A DNA stretch of 64,000 nucleotides, taken from Aquatica leii. Its lineage: Eukaryota; Arthropoda; Insecta; Coleoptera; Lampyridae. Position numbers and translations under genes: made by a program. Every line of letters begins with the position of its first letter. Position 1 is the stretch's first letter. Where the stretch lies: NCBI GenBank assembly GCA_035610365.1, contig CM069432.1:21080354-21144353 (forward strand), in the 5' to 3' direction. Positions 33,567 through 45,000 of this stretch are shown here, one piece after another. Under the pieces are notes generated by a model. That model did no database searches and had not been told where the DNA came from. It saw only the letters and a list, made by a program, of their open reading frames with translations.

Positions 33567-36401
33567 AGGTCAAGTCGGGAACGTGCGTAAGTCGGGTAAG
33601 TGCGTTAGTCTATTGCAGTTTTCCTATTAATGCATCAGTGGACATGATTGCCTTGTCAATTCAATATTGTGACATATATCAACTATCCATAGGTAGATGG
33701 CAGCATATGGCGACCTTTTAAAGCAATAGAAATGTAGTTTTCATTAACATTCCAAATAAACAGGTTGACACATTACTTTTAAATCTGAAATAATCGAGAA
33801 AGATTTGTCTGATAAGGTAAGTTCAAATACGAATTCTTATGTAGTAATTATGAAAGTATCTAATCATGTTTTTATTTTTTTGTTTTAATTTCATTATTAG
33901 AAAAAAATAATGAGGCACGCACTTAACCTACAAAAATGCTATGGCGGGGAAGTGCGTAGTTGTCAAATTTTTGCTAGTGCGCACTTCCCCGACAATCAAT
34001 AATTTATCGAAATATAATAAATACATGTAGATTTATCTCTTGCAAATCACAATGTCTTCAAATTATAAGCGAAAAACTGATAAAGGTCAAAAATACACCA
34101 AAGATCAGTTGAAACAAGCTATCGAAGAAGTCAAATCAGGAGTATATAACGCATATAGAGCCAGTAAAGTTTATAATATTCCATTGACGACCATAATTGA
34201 TCATGTTAAAGGAAGACGTGGAAAGAAATCTCACTCTTTTGGTAGATCGGCAGCTCTGTCTTTACAAGATGAAAAGAAACTAGTGGACGGTCTAGGTTAT
34301 ATGGAAAAATACAGGTATGGATTATCAAGAAAAGAAATTTTAGACGTAATCGGCACATATGTAAAGGAAAAAGGAATCAAAACTCCGTTTAAAGATGGCG
34401 TTCTTTCGAAAGACTGGTTCATTGCCTTTAAAAAAAACATCATCTTTCTTTGAAAAAACTACAGAGCGTCGAATATGCTCGGAAAAAGCTTGTGGTCCCT
34501 TCGTTATAAAACGGTACTGTGGCATCTTAAAAACAACGATTGATGAATTGAATTTAAACGACAAGCCACATCTTATTTGGAACTTTGACGAAACGAGTTT
34601 TTGTAAAGACCCCTCCAAAACTAAGGTGATTGGTCCAAAAGGGAGTTCAGCGACTCGTACAACAAGTTCCCCAGGAAAAGAAAACCTTACAGTACTTCTA
34701 GGATGTAGTGCTGCCGGAGCTAAAGCCCCTCCACTTATAATCTTTAAGGGCAAAAACATATGGGACCAATTTATGGCTCCAGAAAATACAGGATATCCTG
34801 GAACGACATACGCTGTTACAACAAATGGCTGGATAGAGACATCGGTGTTCGAAAATTATTTTAAAAACAGTTTTTTCAAGAGCATAGGAGCAGAAAGGCC
34901 GGTATTACTTATCTACGATGGACATTCCACCCATGTTGGTACAAACCTAATTGAAATGATGAGGAGCAACAACATTGTAATATTAAAATTTCCGCCACAT
35001 TCCAGCCATTTCTTACAACCGCTTGATTTAAGCGTTATGAAGTCATTAAAGAGTAGTTGGGACGCTAAACTAACAAAATGGCAACGACATCATATAGGTG
35101 TCAGATTACCAAAAAAAGAATTTTCAAAAATGATTGGAGAAATATGGAATGAAACAAATGAAGATGTGATAAAAAACGGGTTTAAAAAAGGTGGAATAAT
35201 GCCATTTAATAAGAACATTATTCCGGACCAACATTATGAACCCACAGATTCGGTGCAGATCACGGACAACGATAATTTACCAAAGAGTGATGTTACTCCT
35301 AATATACTGATTGAAACACAAGTTACCGAGAGAAATCATGTTCCAGCAATAGACTGTGCACCTTCATGCTCTACTGCACCTTTCTGCTCTACTGTACCTT
35401 CCTGCTCTACTGGACCTTCCTCCTCTACTGCACATATGGAAGCAGAATCACATGCAGATGTTACTTTTGAAACGTTACTCTTGGCTACTATGAAAAGTCA
35501 TGTTTCTCACGAAAAAGTGAAGAAAAGAAGGGTCTGTCCTGCTGCTGAGGTTATTCCTTCAGATGATTTCTTAAGAAAACTTAAAGAAAAAGACAATGAG
35601 AAGCCAAAACAAATCACAAAGAAGAAAAGGGCTAATAAGACTATTCAGATTGAGAGTTCTGATGAAGAAGAAAATACCGACAACTGCAGTCTACACTCAA
35701 CTTTGGAGAAAGGGTCTATAACAGAATTTTTAATGGAACTAGAAGAACAGAGAAAAAAAACAATCTTTAAAGTCTGTTGTGGAAAAGGAAGTAGGAGACT
35801 GGGCAATAGTGAAGTTCTGTTCAAAAAAGTCAGTGAAACATTTTGTGGGTCGCATTACATCGTTTAATGACGGGGGAGAGGCTGTTTTTTGTTTCGTAAG
35901 AAAAGCTTTAGAGGATGAGAACAAGACTACTTTTCGCTATCCACATCATTTTGCCAGAACCAGTTATTGGGCGTAGAGGGGAAGTTATATTTTCAGTGGG
36001 ATTTTCTTCCTACAATATTCAGTAGTAGTTATACGTTGATTCACTTATGTTGTCTTTTGGTTTTTGTATGACTCAAATTTTCTTATCTTTATAAAAATTG
36101 AACGAATGAAGATATTTGATTTCTGCAACCACCTATAGTCTATACTTTATTTGAATTATACGCACTTACCGACACTGTTAAGTATACTGTTGAAATACGA
36201 AAGTTAGGGAGATGTTACGCACTTACCCTACATGAGGGCGAAAGTGGCTCATTTAAATAAAAAATCAATAGTTGCATACAAATGAGCATACCTACCAATT
36301 ACTATATAAAAGTTGCTATATCCACAACTTTAAAATTTACAGAAAAATTTGGGGCGAGTCAAATTTTACCAAAAGTAGTGCGCACTTGCCCTAGTTGACC
36401 T
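33567..36401 (+). mobile_element. pogo/Tigger-type DNA transposon
   Basis: Left terminus AGGTCAAGTCGGGAACGTGCG at 33,567 matches the reverse complement of the right terminus, which reads AGGTCAACTAGGGCAAGTGCG at 36,401, flanked by TA (33,565-33,566; right side ambiguous by one base). TA targets are normal for pogo/Tigger. The interior codes for a DDE_1 transposase in three frames. Subterminal GTGCGT/ACGCAC motifs occur eight times near both ends. Length about 2.8 kb. Confidence 0.85.
34040..35976 (+). pseudogene. pogo/Tigger-like transposase with frameshifts
   Basis: N-terminal helix-turn-helix (34,052 onward): KYTKDQLKQAIEEVKSG, AYRASKVYNIPLTTIIDHVKG, then CENP-B-like KDWFIAFKK. At an A-run near 34,430 the frame shifts (KHHLSLKKLQSVEYARKK lies in another frame), and again near 34,485. 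The catalytic part (about 34,500-35,200) has HLIWNFDETSF (Asp 1), LLIYDGHSTHV (Asp 2) and FPPHSSHFLQPLDLSVMKSL (third acidic residue). A Ser/Cys-rich and a basic linker follow. The C-terminal domain VGDWAIVKFCSKKSVKHFVG is in a further frame (from about 35,779 to 35,976). The motif spacing is that of an active family; three or more shifts disable this copy. Confidence 0.85.
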
Positions 36402-38100
36402 ACAATGTTACAAAAGCAACGGGCATAACTATACTAGAGAGCGCTTCAACAGTATTTAAACAATCTTAAACAAGTTTAAAAACTAACAACTAAATATGAT
36501 ACAATGTTACTGCAAAAGCAACGGACATAACTTCATCAAAGAACGTATGTGCAGTTCTTGAACAGTACGAATTGTCGCCACGCAAACAATATTATCTTTT
36601 TTAAGATGCAATTTAATTATTCTATCCATTCTCCAATGTAGAGGTGTTTAATTAAAACCAAAGTGCCCAGATCTATTGGCTCAAGCAGTTTTCATTTTGT
36701 CACTTTTTGCGTTGATATAGTGCGCCAAAAGTTTTGAGTCATTTTCAAATGTAACAAATCTGGGTCCGCTGCGGATGTTAAAATTTTTTAAGTCAAAAAA
36801 TGACCAGCTTAAGCCATTAAAATGTGAACTAAGACTACATAAACGTCAAAAATAAAGGAATTCCTGTACTACTGAAATGTGGAGCGGAAAGATAGTTGAA
36901 ATGCCACTGAATGCTTTCAGTTTCCACTGCAAATTTGAATTGAGCAGGCAATTGTTTATTGGCCCCGAACAAAGTTGATGCCACAATAACTGAAGATATG
37001 ATTGCAGCGACCGCGGCATGCGATAAATCTACGTAACGCAGTGACAAAAGTCTCACTTGTTAAATCTAAAGCTATTTGAATGTGTAGAGCTTTAGTAGCA
37101 AAGCACACAAATAACCTTTGGTGAGTTTAGAAACGAGTCTTTTGAAATAAGTATTAGAAAAAGACCGCTATAAACTATCTCAACACAACTAAATGCCTTT
37201 ACTTAAATCACACCTGTGCGGGCAATTCTGCCATAGAAGACACGAATGGAGTAGGTCGAGTCCTAGAAGAGTTTATTTTGGAGATCGGTACTCTCCACAA
37301 TGAAAATTGTCAGACATGCAAGACTCCATCAATATCTATAAAAAGTGATAACTTTTGAAGCAACAACGTTCCTTACAAATATTTTCAAATTCCCTTTGAA
37401 ATGTTCCCAATTTTTACATTTTGACTAAGGGAATGAGTGCTTGATGCAACCAACTATTTGTACCTCAAATACAAAGTGTTTTAATGCACAGGTGATTCTG
37501 ACAAATTGCTATATATAATTGGTAACATATAAATAATTTTACGTTGTAGCACATATTTCTATATGCTTCAACGCATCATTGTTGCAATAAAAATATAGCA
37601 GTTTGCATTTGTTTGTAAAATAAACTGCTAAATTAAACAGTTATTTAAATTATACACGTTTAGGTACATTAAATTTCTAATTGTAATTATTAAAATAAAA
37701 TGAGTCATAATTTTTGGTTTTTTTGTTCTCACAATTTAAATTGTTACTTTTTTTTTAATTTAAATATTAAACTAATTATGTTTTTTTCAATTAATCTTAA
37801 AATTATATTTAGAAACGTTTACGTCATTTGTAAGGTATTCATGTAGAGGCAAATATTTTTGTTGTCTACTAATTTTAAGTGATTTTAAAAGAATCCTAAA
37901 TAAATATAATAGAATCATGTTTTAAACAAAGTAACTGATTTTATGACATAAAACGCTACTTTGCAGTCCAACTTTATGCAGATGTTTGTTAAAGCCACAG
38001 TGTCCTGTTATTAGTCCTATTAGTCTGGTCCACAAGTCCAAAAACGTGTTAATTTTTTAAGCAGCTCTTAAAAATATCAGCGATAGCTCATTAGACTCGG
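36402..38100. other. Non-coding stretch with a short direct repeat
   Basis: TACAATGTTAC followed by AAAAGCAACGGRCATAACT occurs at 36,401-36,431 and again at about 36,503-36,535, roughly 100 bp apart. No gene recognised. Confidence 0.45.
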
Positions 38101-38107
38101 AATTAAG

Positions 38108-38374
38108 ATGTTGCATTGCCAATCCAAACAAAAAGAAAACCAACAATTTTTAGCATCCGATAGTGTAACTTTCAGGTTTATCACAGAAATGTTATCAGAG
38201 AAATTGGAAAATGCTGGTAAACAAACTGCAGAGCAAGAAAATCCAACTAATCACACCAAGAATCACATCACAGTTAAAACAGCTACCAAAAAAGTAATGG
38301 AAAAACTAGAAAAAAGTGAAGCTGAAAGTAGAGAGCCTCAAAGAACATCAGTAAAAATTATAAGTTTTTTGTAG
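38108..38374 (+). CDS. Hypothetical hydrophilic small ORF (unassigned)
   Basis: An ATG-started frame of 88 residues is rich in Glu, Lys, Thr and Asn, with a predicted helical EMLSEKLENAGKQ region. No known family, no splice or promoter support. It could be chance or a transposon remnant. Confidence 0.2.
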   Translation: MLHCQSKQKENQQFLASDSVTFRFITEMLSEKLENAGKQTAEQENPTNHTKNHITVKTATKKVMEKLEKSEAESREPQRTSVKIISFL

Positions 38375-38804
38375 GGTTTTTTATAGACTGGCGACAAATC
38401 TAAACTAAATCATGAAACGTAAAATCAAATTTAGATTTGCCTATTAAAAAAATTTTCAAATCATATTTTTGGCTTGCTTGGCATATACTAAACGAATAGG
38501 CACCTCTGAAACCAATAAATTGTTCATTAATTGTTACATTGGTATCTGGTATGAAAAACGTTTTACATTGAATAAACAGATCCTAAATGAAAGATATCAG
38601 TGTTTATTTATCGGTTTTATCGAGTTCTTTTACCGCCAAATTTAATAGATTTTTATATTTCTTTAAATTGAAATATGAACATTATGGCTCGATATAAGTA
38701 CAGTCGCTAACTTTCGTCCCCAACATAAACACGTTTCCTTGTTTTTTTCTTTCAACTAACGCCATCTACTTTTTTTGTAATCTACTACTACTAAACCTAC
38801 TAAA

Positions 38805-38930
38805 ATGGCAGGAAACAGCAAAAATAAAAGTAAAACCAACAAGCGACAAATCAAACAGTCTTCTGACGGGGAAACATTTGATGATGACTTAATTTTTTCA
38901 AAATTTCAAATGGGTCTAATGGATGAATGA
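38805..38930 (+). CDS. Hypothetical 41-residue ORF upstream of piggyBac remnant
   Basis: Starts MAGNSKNKSKTNKRQIKQSS and ends in an acidic-hydrophobic DDDLIFSKFQMGLMDE. The basic-then-acidic layout recalls N-terminal parts of transposases, but no homology can be claimed. Confidence 0.2.
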   Translation: MAGNSKNKSKTNKRQIKQSSDGETFDDDLIFSKFQMGLMDE

Positions 38931-39197
38931 GATTTGCGTCCAGTACTTAACTTGATCCGCACAATTTCTTTAAAAATTTAGTATTACTTAAACCTTAGCA
39001 TTGTTTGTCAACTCACCGATTTTATATAATATTGAAACGTTCGCGAAGCTGTTATCAGCTTCGTGAGCGTTCACGAAGTTATTATCAACAACTTTGGGAA
39101 GGATGTAGAAAATTTATATTTTGTAAAATCATATTGTATATATAATTATGGTATATTTCTGTTCCATTTTTAGTTCCATTATTTTGAATCTTGCAAA

Positions 39198-40205
39198 ATG
39201 GCATCCTGGTCTAAGAGATATAATGTAACTAATGAAAAAGATTGTGAGGAGCTTAGAAACCTACTTCTATGTGAGGAAAGTGAAGAAAGTGATTATGATA
39301 AACAAGAAGAGGAAGATGAGGAAACTGATACCGATGCGTCTCTTTGAAATGTTGAAGAAAGATGGGAAGATTCTGAAACAGAACAAAGTGCTGTCAGTGA
39401 TAGTGAAAATGAAGAAAAAGAAGATAATCAAACATACTTTGTTGCGGTGCAATAAAACAAGAAAATCGTCAACAAATGTAGTAGAAGAAAATTCCAATCT
39501 CACAAAAAAGACGAAGGTGTCCTCAGAATACTCTTACTCATTTACCAGGGGTACTAAGAGAAGCAAAATTAGCTGATGGAATTTACAAAACTTGGAATTT
39601 ATTAATAAATGATAACGTACTGCAGACAATTACTCCATATACGAATCATCACATAATATCTGTTCAACCCAAATTCAGACGAATTAGAGATGCTCATGAG
39701 ACAGATATTATTGAGATCAAGGCATTTATTGGTTTGCAATCGGTTAAATTTAGAAGAACTTTGGTCGGCTGATGAAGTTGAAAGATTTAGAAAGACAATG
39801 AGTCTAAAACGATTTTGTTTTCTAATGCGTTGCTTTAGATTTAATAATAGGGAGCAAAGAAAATGGATGGAACGTTTAGCGCCAATAAGATATATTTTTG
39901 AAAAATATGTTAATAATTGCCAAAAATGGTACTCTTTAGGTGAAAATGTCACTATCTATAAAAAACTAGAGGCCTTTAGGGGACGTTGTGAATTTTGTCA
40001 GTATATTCTTACAAACCCCGCGAAATATGGCATATTTCAAAACTTGGAACAAGGAAACGTTGGAAGAAAAAGGAAAAGATGTGCCACTACTGTGTATACG
40101 AGTGATAGACGCACCCGTTTTTTTAAATATTGTTGCGTACATTATAAAAAACATTTATGCCTTGAACATTCCGCAGTAATTTGCACACAATGCATTCGTA
40201 AATAA
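39198..40205 (+). pseudogene. piggyBac-like transposase with the catalytic core deleted
   Basis: The ATG at 39,198 opens an acidic N-terminus (MASWSKRYNV..., Glu/Asp-rich). After shifts come TPYTNHHIISVQPKFR and DAHETDIIEIKAFIGL (about 39,640-39,740), LNLEELWSADEVERFRKTMS (39,740-39,800), RYIFEKYVNNCQKWY, and KLEAFRGRCEFCQYI with PAKYGI (about 39,965-40,030). Here the sequence jumps straight to the C-terminal Cys-rich zinc region (KRKRC...HLCLEHSAVICTQC). The stretch carrying most of the DDD catalytic core is gone. Flanking TTAA and terminal repeats were not identified. Confidence 0.8.
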
Positions 40206-40230
40206 TTAAACTACGCCTGTCGGAAGGTTA

Positions 40231-40896
40231 AAAGTCGTGTTTAGAAAGCTGCCGACAACCTTCAAGAGTTTGAGGCTGACATCGCCAGATTAACACGGCT
40301 TGCGTATCCTACAGCACCAGATACCTTCTTGGAACAGTTGGCCATTCAAACCTTCGTAGACGGTCTCCGAGACAGCAGAACGCAGCAGCCTCTATGGTTA
40401 GATCGACCGAAAATGTTGGATGACGCTTTAGTGCATGTCTTGAAGTTTGAAACAGCAAAACAAGTATTGCAACGAGACGGTCATAAACTCCGCTGTACTC
40501 CAGAAGTACCCGCGCATACACTAGAAGTCATCGAGGAGATAGCGCGACGAATACTTCGCGAACGAAGAGTGGTGAATTTGAACTGCTGTAAAATAGGCAA
40601 TGTACGACGATATCGTACTAAATCCAAGAAGAAGACAAAAAGAGCGCTCGAAAATTTAAAACGAGTTGACCAAAAGAGACAAAAGTTAATCTCATTTAGT
40701 CGTGTTGCGGAGATTACTATTCAAATGGCAATTGCATAGCATTTATCTCAATGGCAGTATCAATGGAAGAAGTGTTCAGTTACTGGTTGACGCGGAAGCG
40801 ACGAAGACCATCATTCGTCCGCACATATTACGTGAAAATGAGAAGACATTACCAGTAATAGTACGACTTCGAACGGCGACGAGCGAAGAAGTATAG
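40231..40896 (+). pseudogene. Gypsy gag end and protease fragment
   Basis: LQEFEADIARLTRLAYPTAP and FLEQLAIQTFVDGLRDS are nearly the same as in the gag at 63.3 kb on the other strand, so both come from one Gypsy family. Gag continues to a TAG at 40,739. The overlapping +1 frame holds a protease remnant, INGRSVQLLVDAEATKTIIR, where the active-site D-T/S-G is D-A-E. The piece starts about 25 bases after the piggyBac remnant and ends without LTR. Confidence 0.8.
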
Positions 40897-41940
40897 AAAA
40901 ATGTATTCAAATGTTTTATAGAAGATAAAAAATTGCAAACTAAGATGAAAAAAAAAGGTTTTAGTTTTTCGCAAATAACTCAGAAACTATAAGAGATAAC
41001 GAAATCTAAAAAATGATTCTTAAAGAGAAAAAAATTCCCAATAAAAAATCCCAACTTTCTATCTCCATTGCTAATAATTTAAATGAACGCTGAAAGTAGG
41101 CTTTCGCGTGACTATTACGGGATGCGCGTGTAGCTTCTGAAGCGAATACGTCACATAAAATAATTTTGTTAAGTATTAAATAGTAATTAAACAATTAAAA
41201 AAAATTATGGTGTATTCTCAACACTTGAGGCAATAAGGTCCCGTTAAAAAAATTGGGCAAAATTAATTTTTGAACAAGTTAGGCGATTGTTAATTAAAAA
41301 ACTTTTTTATGACCTCCATCATCAATGCAAGCAATGAAAATTGTTTAAATAATTAACACAAAATTTTGTTGCTTCTCAGACCTTTTTTTATATGTTTTTG
41401 GACTAGCAAGCGTAAGGTCAATAACCTTATTCGTTATGTCTACTATATATTGAATTCTAAAATAAGTTCTTAAAGCTTTTCACTTTTTGCATTTGTGATT
41501 GTTCTCCCCCACAAGGTGTGCTGTGCATTGACGTTGCATGCAAGAATCAACGATTTGTTGGTCCCACTGTTAATCAGCCGCTAAATTTTCTCCGGCGGCG
41601 GTGGTCAAATCTAATCGTTAGGCAGATACCCGGATACAATATTAAACCCTCTCCTTATGCCTTCTTTTACTACAGACATTTAAGTTGCCACTAGGTCTCT
41701 AGAACATAAATCTTTCAATTGAATTAAGTTTAATACTTTCTTTACGATGATGCATGTACGAAGGTTGTGCCAAAGTTAGCCGCAAACAGCCACCTACCTG
41801 AACAGTTTGACCCTTTTATTACTCCATGGCTTCTGAACAACAGCATTATCAATATCGTGTGTCCCGATATAATTTTTTTTGGGATTTACTGTTAAACAAA
41901 GTTTCTTAAGTTATTTTAAATATTTGCCTTATTATTTAAA
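40897..41940. other. AT-rich stretch left of the BEL remnant
   Basis: Nothing recognised. Confidence 0.4.
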
Positions 41941-41944
41941 TTTG

Positions 41945-42086
41945 GAATACGGATAGACGAGAAGTAGGAACTCAAGTAACGTTCGGATCTGGTAATGTTG
42001 TTAAGGGTCTTCCAACCAGAAAATGCGCAGGCGTAAGTTGTTGAAGGTCATTGGCGTCAGATCAGAGGAGACTCAAAGGACGGGTG
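41945..42086 (-). mobile_element. BEL/Pao integrase end, separated from the rest by the Gypsy insertion
   Basis: Minus strand: LQQLTPAHFLVGRPLTTLPD is the hallmark C-terminal part of a BEL/Pao integrase. It stops at the Gypsy target duplication GGTG (42,083-42,086) and is the continuation of 52,576 onward, in the same frame. Two in-frame stops are present. Below about 41,945 the homology fades, so the 3' end of the BEL copy is lost. Confidence 0.85.
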
Positions 42087-45000
42087 TGTAACGTGTAAAT
42101 TTCAACTTCGAGTAAAAATCCGCCTGAGAGTTAGGCAACTACGGTAATACATTCGACTTCGAGTCGTGGTTCTAAGTCACACTTGTGAGGGCGCACGAAG
42201 GTTGTTTGCCATCTACAAATTTCATTTTTATGCTGTCATTTGGTCGATTAACAACGGGGGAACGTCGGAGAGGTGAGATAAATGGAATTTCTTTTCATCT
42301 TGTAACATCTACTACAACGACGCTTTATTTAACCATTTTGAAAGTAAATCCGACTAAACATCCGGTACGAATAAGATCAGCACGATGTATTTGGGCGGCC
42401 AAACGCATAAAGTGGGTTAGTATTTCACACGTGGTTTAGAAATGGAGGCGAACCAACTAATACTCACAATTTTTAGCTCTTTTCTTTTGATGTTGATTTG
42501 ATTCTGGATGCTTGATTCTTGATTCTGACTTCTTCGTCCGTCGTTCTTAATTACATCTTTGTGTTCTTACATCTGTAACCCGGTGGAAATGGTGGACACA
42601 CTAAAACATTTCGGATTGTCGACAAAATAAGGGAAACAACAGGTATAAGGATCCCAGAGGATCGTTGGCGCGGTGCAAGCGAGGTATTGATGAAACCTTT
42701 ATCTTCGAGTCGCGGGAGACTCGCTCGCTGTCAACCTTATTTCGGCCAGACGCTATAGCCTTCGGTTCTCATCATACGCGGTACGTGCGTAGTGAACTCG
42801 AGATCGCTTTCTTTGTCGACGTTTTGTAAATTTCTTAGAGTAAGAATAATACAATTTATGTGTAAACGGACACAAGAGTGAGATGTAAGGTCTAGTGAAT
42901 TTTGTTTTAATCGATTACGTTAATTACCGGTCTTAATTATGATGTACTTTTATAACTTTATCTTATCAGAGTAATTCTAATGCGTATTTATAGCTTGTCG
43001 AATTAAGTGTAGTAATATCTAACGTAAATTTTTTCTGTAAAACATTTTGATAGTAATTATTCAACGCTTTATCTTGTAATGGTTGAGTCATTACAATTAT
43101 TTATCGTAACTTCCCATTCATATCTGCGTCAAATAAAATAGTTTATAAATTCATCAAGGGTAGAAATTTGGGAGCTATGCCGTCTCTCGGAAACTAATTA
43201 TTAGTTATATTTGATTACCGGTTGTGCGGAGCTTGATCAAGACCCACCGAGCGGTATTTTGTTTACGATAACGCGATTACATATTGCTAATAGCCGAAAG
43301 GTAAGCGACAACATCTGGGTAATTACGTTTAAGTAATATTATTCTTCATTCTTTCTTTTTTTTTTCACCTTCCCCATTAGATCACAATAAATATTGTAAC
43401 AAATATTTCTGGCGCCCAACGTGGGGCCTTCGACGATTTTCTTCTTGAACGGTTTCGTGACGGTGAATAAGTGCTACTGTTTACTTGTTCAAATTTCTTA
43501 TTAGTTAGTTACTTCAATAGTGGACGTGTGTATTGGTATTAGAGCTCAAGTTGTACTTTTCTGAAGTTTTACTCATTAGTTGCTTGATTATAATTTTCTA
43601 CCTAGTGGGTGAAATCTTTTTTTCTTTTGCGGGAGTTTAGAATATTAATACGTGGGTTCGCGCTTCTAGTGAATTACGGTACTACCTTGTTAGTTTGGTA
43701 TTAGTAGACTTAGGTTGTTGTTACGTGTTAGGATAAGGTTTAATAATGGCTGCTCAGTGGAAATTGGTTGTAAATCGTCTAAATAAAAAGGAGCTGCTTT
43801 ATGAATTAAGTTCGAGAGGGTTAGACTCGGACATTCCTGGGAAAGAACTTCGCTCAGCGGTACGCAATGCTTTACATTTGGAAGCTAATAAAACATTTTC
43901 TCCAATTAAATATCCGTTTTCTTTTGAAGAAGATAAGATTGCTGTAGAGGATGCTCTTGCTAAATTACTAGAACTTTACGAAAGTTTTCAAGGGGATGCT
44001 ACTTTTTCTACTTATCTACGACTTACTTCGTTATGGGTTCATGCCCAACGACGATGCGCTTTGCTTGCTGTGGGTACAGATGAAGAAGGGGTTCTTCGGA
44101 ATCAACTACTACTGCGATTTCAAGATGTGTTTAATAAAGTCAACTCAAAATGCAAAAAGTTTCGGAGTACAACTTTTGCAGAATTTTCTTCGGTTTCTGC
44201 CTCTAGTCCTAAACCAAGGGATGCTCATACTGAGGAGGATTCTCCTGATTTACTTTCTTCAGAGTCGGATTCGAAGTCGGTTCCGGTAGGGGTGGCAATG
44301 GCCGCTTCGACTTACTCACTGAAGTCTAGATCCGTTGGTAAACTAAACCTGGTATTTAAAGGGGATGGCTTGATTTCGTTAGGGGAATTTTTAACGAGGG
44401 TGGAGGAGTTTAGTGTCGCTCGGGGCATTACTTCTCATCAACTTTTTACTTCTGCTCCTGAATTACTCGCGGGAAAGGCTTTGTTACTATATCAAACTCG
44501 CAAAGACTCTTTAACTACGGGGAAGGATGTGGTCACTCTACTGAAATCAGAATTTCTGCCCACTGACTATAACGAACGCCTGTTAGAGGAAATTAAAGCT
44601 CGAACTATGGGACCTGCGGAATCGATGGGTTTATACATCGCAACTATGCAAAGTTTGTTTCAACGTTTGAGTGATCCTTTCTCTGAAGCTCAACAACTTC
44701 GTATCATTCGACGTAATATTACGCCGTACTTTCAGACAGCATTGGCTCTTCAGGAGGTTAATTCGATTTCGGAATTACTTCAGTTAGGGAAAAGGTTAGA
44801 ATATAACCAATATCTGACTCGATCTTTTAAACCACCACCTTCTAGACGCTTATCTCAATTGCTAGAACCAAATTTAGCGTATGTGGAGACTGCTACTACT
44901 ACTTCTTCTTCGTCTTCAACTTTAAATAGGTCGGTGACGGCACCGAAATGTTCTTCGATGAGTACTATTCGTACTGGGGAAAATTTGACTTGTTGGAATT